Positions 11,190 to 19,489 of a DNA stretch of 64,000 bases are shown piece by piece. The stretch is from Hydrogenophaga sp. IBVHS2. Its GTDB lineage: Bacteria; Pseudomonadota; Gammaproteobacteria; Burkholderiales; Burkholderiaceae_C. Location of the stretch: contig NZ_NFUT01000003.1 in the NCBI RefSeq assembly GCF_002127215.1, positions 248,001 to 312,000 on the forward strand, given 5' to 3'. The translations under genes were made by a program, and so were the position numbers. Positions within the stretch are counted from its first letter, which is position 1. Every line of letters starts with the position of its first letter. The notes below the pieces were generated by a model that worked only from the letters and a program-made list of their open reading frames with translations, ran no database searches and had not been told where the DNA came from.

Positions 11190-11876
11190 TCAGCGCTTGC
11201 GGGCGGGAGCCGCCACAGGCGCTGCAGGTTGCTGTCGGGCCAGGATGCTTTCGAAGGCGCGGACCGCGCGATCGATGGACTCCGGGCTGTGCAGGAAACG
11301 GGCTTCGTAATGCAGGGCCAGGATCAGGGCATGCACCTCGAAGGCCACCTGGGCGGCATCGGTGCCCGGGGCCAGATGGCCCTCGGCCACGGCAATGTCG
11401 ATGGCGCGCCGCATGGCGGCCAGCCAGGTGTTGACCGAGCCGGCCAGGGCGTCGCGCACCGGGCCGGTCCGGTCGTGGAATTCGACCGCGCCGCTGATGT
11501 AGATGCAGCCCGAGTCGATCTCGACCGAGGTGCGCTTCATCCAGTTGGCGAACAGCGCGCGCAGACGCGGCAGGCCGCGTGGCTGCGCCATGGCGGGGTA
11601 GAACACCTCGTCCTCAAAACGGGTGTGGTACTCGCGGATGACCGAGATCTGCAGTTCCTCGCGCGAGCCGAAGTGGGCGAACACGCCCGACTTGCTCATC
11701 TGCATCACCTCGGCCAGGGCACCGATGGACAGGCCCTCCAGACCGATCTGGGTGGCCAGACCCAGGGCGGCATCCACGATGGCGGCCTTGGTCTGCAGGC
11801 CTTTCTGCAGCGGGCGCGACCTTTCCGCAGCGGCATCGCGCGGACGGCGGGTGCGGGGCGAGGAGGTGGTGGGCAT
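11190..11876 (-). CDS. TetR-family regulator of the beta-oxidation operon
   Basis: A 228-residue TetR/AcrR protein. The helix-turn-helix lies at about residues 28-75 (IVDAALGLATQIGLEGLSIG, then MSKSGVFAHFGSREEL). The C-terminal ligand domain reads FANWMKRTSVEIDSGCIYIS and resembles TetR_C regulators that sense acyl-CoA or related ligands. It is the first gene of the operon and its promoter overlaps a dyad, so autoregulation plus control of the downstream fatty-acid genes is likely. The N-terminus and the Lys/Arg-ended C-terminus are basic and probably flexible. The ligand is unknown. Confidence 0.85.
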   Translation of the reverse strand: MPTTSSPRTRRPRDAAAERSRPLQKGLQTKAAIVDAALGLATQIGLEGLSIGALAEVMQMSKSGVFAHFGSREELQISVIREYHTRFEDEVFYPAMAQPRGLPRLRALFANWMKRTSVEIDSGCIYISGAVEFHDRTGPVRDALAGSVNTWLAAMRRAIDIAVAEGHLAPGTDAAQVAFEVHALILALHYEARFLHSPESIDRAVRAFESILARQQPAAPVAAPARKR

Positions 11877-11890
11877 GGTGCGGCGCAGAA

Positions 11891-11919
11891 ATCGAACGGT
11901 CGTTCTATTTTTACCGCAA
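11891..11919 (-). promoter_or_regulatory. Promoter with TetR operator for the beta-oxidation operon
   Basis: On the minus strand TTGCGG (11914-11919) and TTCGAT (11891-11896) are 17 bases apart, a good sigma70 spacing. A dyad AT-n-GAACG-GT-CGTTC-n-AT spans 11891-11908 and lies over the spacer and -10. This is where a TetR dimer would block RNA polymerase. The target regulator (11190-11876) starts 15 bases downstream. Confidence 0.65.
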
Positions 11920-11990
11920 TTCGGTGACCGTGCACCGACAGCCCAGGCTTTCGCCCGGGATTGTTTAGGCGGGCGGCTCTAAACCAAGGG

Positions 11991-12734
11991 TTAACCCGCA
12001 GCCCCGCCCGGCACTTCACGCACCGCATCGCCGCCGATGGCCCACACCCGGTCGCCGGGGTGGGCGTCGATGGGATGCATGCCGGTGAAGTCGCCGAAGG
12101 CCGGCAGCACGCCGACCGGGCGGGTGGCGGCATCGCCGAACCAGAAGCAGGGCAGCCGCAGGCGCTGACGGGCCGGACCGCGCAGCACGGTGCAGGGATG
12201 CCAGTGCCCTGCCAGCACGTAGGCGCCGGGCGCCTGCTGCGGTTCGTGGCACAGGGCCCAGGGCCCGAGGCGCCAGGGTTCGTCGTGCAGCTGCACCCCC
12301 CAGTGCGCCGGCGGGTCGCCGGCCGCGGCGTCGTGGTTGCCGCGCACCAGGTGCAGCTGCAGGCCGGGTGCCGCCGGATGGGCCTGCATGAGCTGCAGGG
12401 CCGACTGCACCGCCTCCAGCATGACCGTGCTGCGGCCGCGTGCGGCATGCAGCAGATCCCCCAGCACCACCAGCTGCACCGCGCCACGGGGCGCGGCGGC
12501 GGCGGGCAGCGACGGCAGGTCGTCCAGCAGGCGGCGCAACTGGTCCAGCGTGCCGCCGGTGGACGCCTCGGGCACCGGCACGCCCAGACGCCGGAAGCTG
12601 GCGGCCTTGCCGAAATGCAGGTCGGCCACCAGCAGGGCATCCACTCCGGGCAGCCAGGCGGCCCCCGAGGGATGCAGCAGCAGATGCCATCCCGGGGCCA
12701 GCGTCGCCGGCGCCCAGGGCGTGCGGGCGGTCAG
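11991..12734 (-). CDS. pdeM: PdeM-type metallophosphoesterase (ligase-associated DNA repair endonuclease family)
   Basis: Calcineurin-like phosphoesterase motifs are all present: VADLHFGKAASFRRLGVPVP, VVLGDLLHA, RGNHD and LAGHWHP. This is the signature of the small PdeM family, usually linked to an ATP-dependent ligase, an Lhr-type helicase and a beta-lactamase-fold exonuclease. The only in-frame ATG/GTG/TTG is a GTG at 12644 that begins inside the first beta strand. In-frame sequence upstream (APGWHLLLHPSGAAWLPGVD) looks like the family N-terminus and runs back to a CTG at 12734 that overlaps the slmA stop as CTGA. I therefore annotate 247 residues from CTG. The GTG start would give 217 residues. 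Confidence 0.75.
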   Translation of the reverse strand: MTARTPWAPATLAPGWHLLLHPSGAAWLPGVDALLVADLHFGKAASFRRLGVPVPEASTGGTLDQLRRLLDDLPSLPAAAAPRGAVQLVVLGDLLHAARGRSTVMLEAVQSALQLMQAHPAAPGLQLHLVRGNHDAAAGDPPAHWGVQLHDEPWRLGPWALCHEPQQAPGAYVLAGHWHPCTVLRGPARQRLRLPCFWFGDAATRPVGVLPAFGDFTGMHPIDAHPGDRVWAIGGDAVREVPGGAAG

Positions 12735-13390
12735 GGCCGTGCGCCCGGCAACAGCAGGGCCAGGGCGTGTTCCAGGCCTTCGCCGGGACTGCGGCGGAAA
12801 CCACTGCGGGCAAAGCGCTGCAGGCGGCCCACACAGAACGCGGTGATGACCGAGGCGTCGCCCTGGGCATCCACGGTGGGGGTGGCCGCACCACCGGCGG
12901 CAGCGGCTTCGCGCAGGTCCTGGCGCAGGGCGGATTCGATCTTGTCGAAGAACAGGTTCATGCGCTGCTGCAGGCGCTCGTTCTCGAACACCAGGGCATC
13001 GCCCACCATGACGCGGGTCATGCCGGGGTTCTTTTCACCGAACTGCAGCAGCAGGGCCACCAGCTTGCGGCAGCGGGCCGTGGGCTCGGGCTCTCGCTCG
13101 GCCAGCTGGCCGATGAGGCCGAAGACCGACTGCTCGATGAACTCGATCAGGCCTTCGAACATCTGGGCCTTGCTGGCGAAATGGCGGTAGAGGGCTGCCT
13201 CGCTGACCTCCAGGCGCGCGGCCAGGGCGGCGGTGGTCACCCGCTCGGCACCGGGTTGTTCCAGCATGGTCGCCAGGGCCTGCAGGATCTGCACCCGGCG
13301 CTCACCGGGGCGGGGCCGCTTGCGACCGGCCGGCGGGGCATCGGCGTCGGCATCGACGGGAGCAGAAGACTCGGACGGCAGGGATGTCAT
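12731..13390 (-). CDS. slmA: Nucleoid occlusion factor SlmA (TetR family)
   Basis: A 219-residue TetR-fold protein. The helix-turn-helix reads RVTTAALAARLEVSEAALYR then HFASKAQMFEGLIEFIEQSV, a pattern typical of SlmA. The second half has FFDKIESALRQDLREAA and GRLQRFARSGFRRSPGEGLE, also SlmA-like. SlmA binds scattered chromosomal sites and blocks FtsZ ring assembly over the nucleoid. The N-terminal 25 residues are acidic and proline-rich and probably disordered. It lies downstream of argB and a two-component system, an arrangement I know from Burkholderiales, and its stop overlaps the proposed start of pdeM. Confidence 0.87.
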   Translation of the reverse strand: MTSLPSESSAPVDADADAPPAGRKRPRPGERRVQILQALATMLEQPGAERVTTAALAARLEVSEAALYRHFASKAQMFEGLIEFIEQSVFGLIGQLAEREPEPTARCRKLVALLLQFGEKNPGMTRVMVGDALVFENERLQQRMNLFFDKIESALRQDLREAAAAGGAATPTVDAQGDASVITAFCVGRLQRFARSGFRRSPGEGLEHALALLLPGARP

Positions 13391-13489
13391 GGCAGGAGAT
13401 CCGTGGAGGCCTGGGCCGGTGCGCGGATTCTCGCACAGCCCGATACATCCGCTTACCGTCGCTCACCAGCGGGGCTGCGGCCTGCGGGG

Positions 13490-14986
13490 CTAGTGGGTGG
13501 CCGCATTCAGCGGGATGCGGATGCACAGCCCGCGGCCGTTGGCCCCCGCCCCGAACTCCAGCCGGGTCTGGTGCACGCGGGCGATGCTGTCGGCAATCGC
13601 CAGGCCCAGACCATTGCCCTCGCCCACGGTGCCGGGCACCCGGTAGAAGCGCTGCAGCACCCGCTCGTGCTCCTGCGCCGGAATGCCCGGGCCGTCGTCC
13701 TCGACCTCGACCCAGCTGTAGGGTGCCGGGCCGGACGTCTGACCGCAGCGCAGGGTCACGCGGCCGCCGGAGGGGGTGTACTTGACCGCGTTGTCCACCA
13801 GATTCATGAGCAGTTCGCGCAGCAGCCAGGCATGGCCCATCGTGCGGGCCGCAGACACCTCCAGCCCGATGTCCAGACCGCGCTCGGTGGCAGCGTCCAG
13901 GTGCACGTCCAGCACGGTCTCGCACAGTTCGACCAGATCGACCTGCTGGCGGGCATGGCTCTCGCCGGCCAGGGTGTCGGCCCGCGACAGGGCCAGCAGC
14001 TGGTTGGCCAGCTGCGAGGTGCGGCGCGTGGCGGCCCGCAGCCGCAGCACCTGCTCGGCCCGCAAGGTGAGCAGGTCGCCGCTGCCCAGGCTGCGCGCGC
14101 CCTGCGCCCAGGCTTCCACCTGCGCCTGCAGGCCCGCCAGGGGCGTGCGCAGCTGGTGGGCGGCATCGGCCACGAAGCGGCGCTGGGCATCGGTCTGCGC
14201 GTCCACCAGCGCCAGCAGGCGGTTGAGCGAGTCCACCAGCGGGCGCACCTCGGCCGGCGATGCGCCGGCGTCGAAGGGCCGCAGGTCGCCCGGCGACCGG
14301 TTCTCGACCGCCTGCTTCAGGTCGATGAGGGGCTGCAGGGCCCGCGCCACACCCCAGATGACCGCGGCAGCCGCCACCAGGAACAGCAGCAGGTTGGGCA
14401 ACAGCACGCGGGTGAGCACGTCGCGCAGCCAGTGCTGGCGCGGATCGGTTCCGTCGGCCAGCATGACCACCAGCTCGCCGGCATCGGTCCGCACCCGCTG
14501 GGCCACCAGCCGGTAGGTGACGCCGCCTTCGACCACGCTGAGGAATTCGGCGTTGTCGGTGGTGGGCAGCACCGTGGGCAGCCACCGTTCGCCCAGCAGC
14601 AGCACGCCCTGCGCGTCGAGCACGCCCAGCGTGGCAGCGCCCTGACTGTCCTGCAGGAATTCCAGCAGCGACGGCGCCAGCAGCAGCGACAGCCCGGGTT
14701 GCTGGATCAGGTCCTCGGCATTGGGGACCAGGAGCGGCACGGCCGACGCCCTGGGGCCGACGATCTGGGCCTTCACCACCGAGTCGGCCAGCATCGGCAC
14801 CAGGCGCTGCAGGCGCTGGTCCTGCTGCAGGGCCGCCGTGCCGGCCGCCTGGTAGTTGATGACCACGCTGATGACGGCGATCAGGGCGATGGTGGCCAGC
14901 AGCAGCACCAGCAGACGGCGCTGCAGCCCGCCGATCACGCCGCTGGAGAACACCGCCTCAAGCAGCCGGGGTGCTTTCAGTGCCAT
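13490..14986 (-). CDS. Sensor histidine kinase (TctE-like)
   Basis: A 498-residue membrane kinase. TM1 (LLVLLLATIALIAVISVVIN) is followed by a periplasmic sensor of about 150 residues resembling the 2CSK_N domain of TctE, TM2 (LLLFLVAAAAVIWGVARAL), a HAMP-like stretch and the H box DAAHQLRTPLAGLQ. The ATPase has LLMNLVDNAVKYTP (N box), VEDDGPGIPAQE (G1) and GEGNGLGLAIADSIARVH (G2). The ATG at 14986 overlaps the response-regulator gene by 29 bases. TctE-type kinases sense tricarboxylates in known cases. No transporter lies next to this pair, so the signal is unknown. Confidence 0.88.
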   Translation of the reverse strand: MALKAPRLLEAVFSSGVIGGLQRRLLVLLLATIALIAVISVVINYQAAGTAALQQDQRLQRLVPMLADSVVKAQIVGPRASAVPLLVPNAEDLIQQPGLSLLLAPSLLEFLQDSQGAATLGVLDAQGVLLLGERWLPTVLPTTDNAEFLSVVEGGVTYRLVAQRVRTDAGELVVMLADGTDPRQHWLRDVLTRVLLPNLLLFLVAAAAVIWGVARALQPLIDLKQAVENRSPGDLRPFDAGASPAEVRPLVDSLNRLLALVDAQTDAQRRFVADAAHQLRTPLAGLQAQVEAWAQGARSLGSGDLLTLRAEQVLRLRAATRRTSQLANQLLALSRADTLAGESHARQQVDLVELCETVLDVHLDAATERGLDIGLEVSAARTMGHAWLLRELLMNLVDNAVKYTPSGGRVTLRCGQTSGPAPYSWVEVEDDGPGIPAQEHERVLQRFYRVPGTVGEGNGLGLAIADSIARVHQTRLEFGAGANGRGLCIRIPLNAATH

Positions 14987-15659
14987 CGCCCGCTGCCTTG
15001 ATCTCGAGCCGGTAGCCGAAGCCCCGGATGGCGCGCAGCGCGATGCCGGCCGGCTCCAGCTTGGCCCGCAGGCGGGAGACATACACCTCGATCGCGTTGG
15101 GCGTGATCTCCTTGTCCCAGCCGGTCAGGGCCAGCAGCAGCTTGTCCTTGGCGGCGGGCTTGGGCGCCTGCAGCAGCAGGTACTCGAGCACCGACCATTC
15201 GCGCGGCCCCACATCGAGCGTCTGGCCGGCCAGCAGCAGGCGCCGATGCGCGGTGTCCATCTCCAGCGGACCGAAGCTGAGCACCGCCGAGGTGGCGGCC
15301 TGCGAGCGGCGCAGCAGGGCCCGCAGGCGGGCCAGCAGTTCGGGCAGCTCGAAGGGCTTGACCATGTAGTCGTCGGCACCGATGTCCAGCCCGTGCACAC
15401 GGTCGTGCAGCGCATCGCGGGCGGTGAGGATGAGCACCGGCATGGCCTGGCCGTTGCTGCGCAGGCGTCGGGTGAGCTCCAGACCGTCCATGCCGGGCAG
15501 GCCGATGTCGACGATGGCGGCATCGAAGCTCTCGGCCTGCAGCGCCTGCTCGGCGCGTTCGGCGCTGCCCACCCAGTCGACCGAATAACCGGCGTCGCAC
15601 AGCCCCAGCTTCATGCCGCTGGCGACCATCACGTCGTCCTCGACCAGCAGCAGTCTCAT
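14958..15659 (-). CDS. OmpR/PhoB-type response regulator (TctD-like)
   Basis: A 233-residue two-domain regulator. The receiver has the acidic pair VEDD (residues 7-9), phospho-acceptor Asp51 in [11 protein letters not shown], the Thr in ILTARD and the Lys in [11 protein letters not shown]. The winged-helix C-terminal domain has [13 protein letters not shown] and [20 protein letters not shown] then IRGFGYRLE. It partners the downstream kinase. Its ATG overlaps the argB stop as ATGA, so it is translationally coupled to arginine biosynthesis, although no functional link is known. Confidence 0.92.
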   Translation of the reverse strand: MRLLLVEDDVMVASGMKLGLCDAGYSVDWVGSAERAEQALQAESFDAAIVDIGLPGMDGLELTRRLRSNGQAMPVLILTARDALHDRVHGLDIGADDYMVKPFELPELLARLRALLRRSQAATSAVLSFGPLEMDTAHRRLLLAGQTLDVGPREWSVLEYLLLQAPKPAAKDKLLLALTGWDKEITPNAIEVYVSRLRAKLEPAGIALRAIRGFGYRLEIKAAGDGTESTPAA

Positions 15660-16546
15660 CGCTTGATCATGGTGCCGAAGGGCTCGTTGCCCAGCACTTC
15701 GAGCAACAGGGCGTGGGGCACGCGGCCGTCGATGATGTGGACCGCATTCACGCCGCTGCGGGCGGCATCGACGGCGCCTGCGATCTTGGGGATCATGCCG
15801 CCGGAGATGGTGCCGTCGTCCACCAGCTCGTCGATGCGGCGCGGGGTGAGCTCGGACAGCAGCTGGCCGTCCTTGTCGAGCACGCCACGGATGTTGGTGA
15901 GCATCAGCAGCTTCTCGGCCTGCAGCACGGTGGCGAGCTTGGCGGCCACCACGTCGGCGTTGATGTTGTAGCTCTCGTTCTGGTCGCCGAAGCCGATGGG
16001 GCTGACCACCGGGATGAACTGGTCGTCCTGCAGTGCCTTGACCACCGACGGGTCGATGCCGACGATGTCGCCCACCTGCCCCACGTCGTGCTCGCGCGAG
16101 GGGTCCTTGGTGTCGGTCAGGCGCAGCTTGCGGGCGTGGATCATGGCGCCGTCTCGGCCGGTCAGGCCGACCGCCTTGCCGCCGGCCTGGTTGATCAGGC
16201 CCACGATGTCCTGCTGCACCTCGCCGGCCAGCACCCACTCCACCACTTCCATGGTCTCGGGGTCGGTCACGCGCATGCCCTGGATGAATTCGCCCTTCTT
16301 GCCCAGGCGCTGCAGCAGGGTCTCGATCTGCGGACCGCCGCCGTGCACCACCACCGGGTTGATGCCCACCAGCTTGAGCAGCACCACGTCCTCGGCAAAG
16401 GCGGCCTGCAGGGCCGGGTCGGTCATGGCGTTGCCGCCGTACTTGATGACCATGGTGCGGCCGTGGTACTTGCGGATGTACGGCAGGGCCTGGGCGAGAA
16501 CGCCCGCGCGGTCGAGCGGGGACAGGGGTTGGGTCGTGTCGGACAT
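15656..16546 (-). CDS. argB: Acetylglutamate kinase
   Basis: A 296-residue amino-acid kinase family protein. It has the nucleotide-binding GNAM segment in [15 protein letters not shown], the substrate loop [20 protein letters not shown] and the ADP-binding C-terminal part [20 protein letters not shown] then [13 protein letters not shown]. It phosphorylates N-acetylglutamate, the second step of arginine synthesis. The longer N-terminal helix ([20 protein letters not shown]) is typical of arginine-inhibited hexameric enzymes, so feedback inhibition is likely. It is the first gene of the argB-RR-HK-slmA-pdeM run. Confidence 0.96.
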   Translation of the reverse strand: MSDTTQPLSPLDRAGVLAQALPYIRKYHGRTMVIKYGGNAMTDPALQAAFAEDVVLLKLVGINPVVVHGGGPQIETLLQRLGKKGEFIQGMRVTDPETMEVVEWVLAGEVQQDIVGLINQAGGKAVGLTGRDGAMIHARKLRLTDTKDPSREHDVGQVGDIVGIDPSVVKALQDDQFIPVVSPIGFGDQNESYNINADVVAAKLATVLQAEKLLMLTNIRGVLDKDGQLLSELTPRRIDELVDDGTISGGMIPKIAGAVDAARSGVNAVHIIDGRVPHALLLEVLGNEPFGTMIKR

Positions 16547-16639
16547 GGGCGAGGCGGGGGTGAAAGGGGACGGGTTGAAGCAGCCCCCGATTCTAGGGAT
16601 GCCTCCCCGCCCTGCCCTGCAGCAGGTCCACCACCGGAC

Positions 16640-18625
16640 TCAGAAATGGATGCCGCGCATCATCTGCTGCATGGCGATCGCCTCGGGAGAGAGCTGGGGC
16701 TTGGCGCCCTTGTCACCCTTGGCGGCCGACGAGTCCGGGAACATGCGGAAGCTGGTGTTCATGACGATCTGGGCCACCCGCGGCACCAGCGCATGCATCA
16801 CCTGCCCGGTGATGCCCAGGCGGGTGGCGATGCGCACCGGCCGGAAGATGCAGGCCTGGGCGATCATGTCGGCCGCCTCCTCCGGTGCCAGCGTGGGCAC
16901 GTTCTTGTAGATCTGGGTCGGCGCGATCATGGGCGTGCGCACCAGCGGCATGTTGATGGTGGTGAAGGTCACGCCCTGGTCGGCAAATTCGCTGGAGGCG
17001 CAGCGGGTCCACGCGTCCAGGGCCGCCTTGCTGGCCACGTAGGCCGAGAAGCGCGGGGCGTTGGTCAGCACACCGATGGAGCTGATGTTGACCACGTGGC
17101 CGCGCTTCCTGGCCACCATGCCCGGCAGCAGCCCCATGGTCACCCGCAGGCAGCCGAAGTAGTTGAGCTGCATGGTGCGCTCGAAGTCGTGGAAGCGGTC
17201 GTAGCTGCTCTCGATGGCGCGGCGGATCGAGCGGCCGGCGTTGTTGATCAGGTAGTCCACGCCGCCGTGGTTCTGGATGAGCAGCTGCACGAAGCGGTCG
17301 CAGTCGGCCATGTCGGCGATGTCGGCCGGGTAGGCCACGAAGGCATAGCCCCGGGCCTTGGCCTCGGCGCAGGCTTCGTCGAGCTTGTCCTGGTCGCGGC
17401 CGCAGATGATGGTGGTCGCACCGGCCTCGGCGAACTTGTGGGCTGCCGCCAGGCCGATGCCCGAGCTGCCCCCGGTCACCAGCACCACCTTGCCGGCCAC
17501 CGTGCCCTTGAGGCTGCGGTCGATGTGCAGGTCGGGGTCGAGGTGGCGCTCCCAGTAGTCCCACAGGCGCCAGGCGTAGTCGCGCAGGTTGGGGCATTCG
17601 ATGCCGCTGCCCTTGAGCGCCGCCAGGGTCTGGCGGCAGTCGAAGCGGGTCGGGTAGTTGACGAAGGTCATCATGTCCTCGGGCAGCCCGAGGTCCTGCA
17701 TGACGGCGCGGTACACCCGGCGCACCGGGGCCAGCGCCATCAGGCCCTTCTTGACGCTCTTGGGAATGAAGCCCAGCAGCGCCGCATTCACGAACAGGTT
17801 CATCTTGGGCGCGTGCGCGGCACGGCTGAGGATGTCCAGCACGTCGCCCACGCGGTAGCCCACCGGGTCGACGAGGTGGAAACATTCACCGCCGGCGCGC
17901 TGGCCGTGGCTGATGTGGTCGAGCGCGGCCACGACGAAGTCCACCGGCACGATGTTGATGCGCCCGCCCTCCAGGCCCACGCTGGGCATCCAGGGCGGCA
18001 GGATCTGGCGGATGCGCTGGATCAGCTTGAAGAAGTAGTAGGGCCCGTCGATCTTGTCCATCTCGCCGGTGCGGCTGTCCCCCACCACGGCGGCCGGGCG
18101 GTACACCGTCCAGGGCAGCCTGCATTCCTTGCGCACGATCTTCTCGCTCTCGTGCTTGGTCATGAAGTAGGGGTGGTCGATGTTCTCGGCCTCCTCGAAC
18201 ATGTCCTCGCGGAACACACCTTCGTACAGGCCGGCCGCTGCGATGGACGACACATGGTGGAAATGGCCGACCGCGATGGCGCGGGCGAACTCCACCGTGT
18301 TGCGGGTGCCGTCGATGTTGACCTTGACCTGGCTCTCTTCGTCCGCCTCCAGGTCGTAGACCGCGGCCAGGTGGAAGAAGTGGTCGATCTGGCCCTTGAG
18401 GGCGCGGACGTCGTCGGCGGCCACGCCCAGCTTCTTCTCGGTCAGGTCGCCGAACACCGGTACCGCACGGCTGGGCCCCACGCCCCAGAACTCGCGCAGC
18501 TGGGCCACCTTGCCCTCGCTCTCGCGCCGGATCAGGAAATGCACCACCGCACCCTTGCGTTGCAGCAACCGGGCGACCAGCCGTTTGCCGATGAAGCCGG
18601 TGGCACCGGTGACGAAGTAATGCAT
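16640..18625 (-). CDS. Bifunctional fatty acyl-CoA reductase (two SDR domains, Marinobacter type)
   Basis: A 661-residue protein with two NAD(P)-binding modules. The N-terminal extended-SDR reductase starts TGATGFIG (residues 6-13), has HFFHLAAVYDLEADEES and the YFMTKHESEK (YxxxK) active site. The C-terminal classical SDR has TGGSSGIG (near residue 380), INNAGRSIRR and the YVASKAAL active site. Length, domain order and many segments (DMFEEAENIDHPY, DGPYYFFKLIQRIR, FERTMQLNYFG) closely match my memory of the Marinobacter fatty acyl-CoA reductase that makes fatty alcohol from acyl-CoA for wax esters. An AGGAGA site precedes the ATG at 18625. With the wax ester synthase at 27.8 kb it suggests wax ester formation. 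Confidence 0.85.
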   Translation of the reverse strand: MHYFVTGATGFIGKRLVARLLQRKGAVVHFLIRRESEGKVAQLREFWGVGPSRAVPVFGDLTEKKLGVAADDVRALKGQIDHFFHLAAVYDLEADEESQVKVNIDGTRNTVEFARAIAVGHFHHVSSIAAAGLYEGVFREDMFEEAENIDHPYFMTKHESEKIVRKECRLPWTVYRPAAVVGDSRTGEMDKIDGPYYFFKLIQRIRQILPPWMPSVGLEGGRINIVPVDFVVAALDHISHGQRAGGECFHLVDPVGYRVGDVLDILSRAAHAPKMNLFVNAALLGFIPKSVKKGLMALAPVRRVYRAVMQDLGLPEDMMTFVNYPTRFDCRQTLAALKGSGIECPNLRDYAWRLWDYWERHLDPDLHIDRSLKGTVAGKVVLVTGGSSGIGLAAAHKFAEAGATTIICGRDQDKLDEACAEAKARGYAFVAYPADIADMADCDRFVQLLIQNHGGVDYLINNAGRSIRRAIESSYDRFHDFERTMQLNYFGCLRVTMGLLPGMVARKRGHVVNISSIGVLTNAPRFSAYVASKAALDAWTRCASSEFADQGVTFTTINMPLVRTPMIAPTQIYKNVPTLAPEEAADMIAQACIFRPVRIATRLGITGQVMHALVPRVAQIVMNTSFRMFPDSSAAKGDKGAKPQLSPEAIAMQQMMRGIHF

Positions 18626-18832
18626 GGGGAATCTCCTGTATCGGGTTCGTGTGTCGGGACGCCGCCGATTCTGTCGTGCCGCCATCGGCTTGCGATTCCG
18701 AACAAACCCGTGGCAGCGGGGCCGGCCGCCCGTTTTTAGTCAGGCGTCCCTACACAGTCCCTGCGGTGGCCGACACCATGCGGCTTCCGCCGTGGCCCGG
18801 CCACGTCCCTTCCCCCGCATCAGGAGAGCACC

Positions 18833-19408
18833 ATGGTCAAGAAGGTCAGCAAGAGCAGCAACGCATCGTCCGCCACCAAGGCATCGGGCCAGTCGGCCCT
18901 GTCGGGTGCCATCAAGGATTCGGCCCAGCAGATCTGGCTCGCCGGACTGGGTGCGTTCTCCAAGGCCCAGGCCGAAGGCGGCAAGGCCTTCGAGACCCTG
19001 GTCAAGGAAGGCCTGTCGATCCAGCGCAAGACCCAGGCCGTGGCCGAGGAGCGCATCTCGGAAGCCACCAGCCGGGTGAGCAGCATGGCCAACGACATTT
19101 CGTCCAAGGCCGCCGGCAAATGGGACAAGCTGGAGTCGCTGTTCGAGGAGCGCGTGGCCAAGGCCCTGGGCACCCTGGGTGTGCCGACCGCCCGCGACAT
19201 CGAGGCCCTGATGGCCCGCATCGACGAACTCAACGCCCATGTGGCCCAGCTCACCGGCCAGGCTCCGGCCCGCAAGCGCGCCGCTGCCAAGCCCGCTGCA
19301 CGCCCCGCCGCCAAGGCCGCCGTCAAGGTGGCGGCCAAGCCCGCCGCCAAGGCCCCGGCCCGCAAGCGCGCCGCTGCGAAGTCGGCCAAGTCCACCCCGG
19401 CAGCCTGA
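18833..19408 (+). CDS. Phasin family protein with histone-like Lys/Ala tail (PhaF/PhaI type)
   Basis: A 191-residue protein. The N-terminal part (about 20-140) is an amphipathic phasin helix: DSAQQIWLAGLGAFSKAQAE, then GKAFETLVKEGLSIQRK, then WDKLESLFEERVAKALGTLG. The C-terminal about 45 residues are Ala/Lys/Pro repeats (ARKRAAAKPAARPAAKAA) like histone H1 tails. In PhaF-type proteins the phasin part coats polyhydroxyalkanoate granules and the tail binds DNA, which helps granule segregation. A strong AGGAGA lies before the ATG. It diverges from the fatty acyl-CoA reductase gene and precedes a patatin and a PhaD-like regulator. Confidence 0.87.
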   Translation: MVKKVSKSSNASSATKASGQSALSGAIKDSAQQIWLAGLGAFSKAQAEGGKAFETLVKEGLSIQRKTQAVAEERISEATSRVSSMANDISSKAAGKWDKLESLFEERVAKALGTLGVPTARDIEALMARIDELNAHVAQLTGQAPARKRAAAKPAARPAAKAAVKVAAKPAAKAPARKRAAAKSAKSTPAA

Positions 19409-19476
19409 CCGGCGCGGCGGCCGGGGTGACCCCGGGGGGCTGCTGCAGCGCAGCATGTCCCTGACGCCCACCGGCC

Positions 19477-19482
19477 TACACT
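19477..19482 (+). promoter_or_regulatory. Candidate -10 element, leaderless start
   Basis: TACACT ends seven bases before the ATG of the patatin-like gene and no ribosome site is visible. Transcription would start next to the A of ATG. No good -35 is seen at 16-18 bases. Confidence 0.35.
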
Positions 19483-19489
19483 CGGCCGC

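Noticed and set aside
15713-18739. A plus-strand open frame of 1008 codons opposite argB and the acyl-CoA reductase
   Set aside because: Antisense shadow of two well-supported genes; no start signal or domain.
18833-19408. Repeated Ala/Lys codons at the phasin 3' end as a DNA repeat array or CRISPR-like array
   Set aside because: They are explained by the protein's AAKPAA-type tail; units vary in length and there are no spacers.
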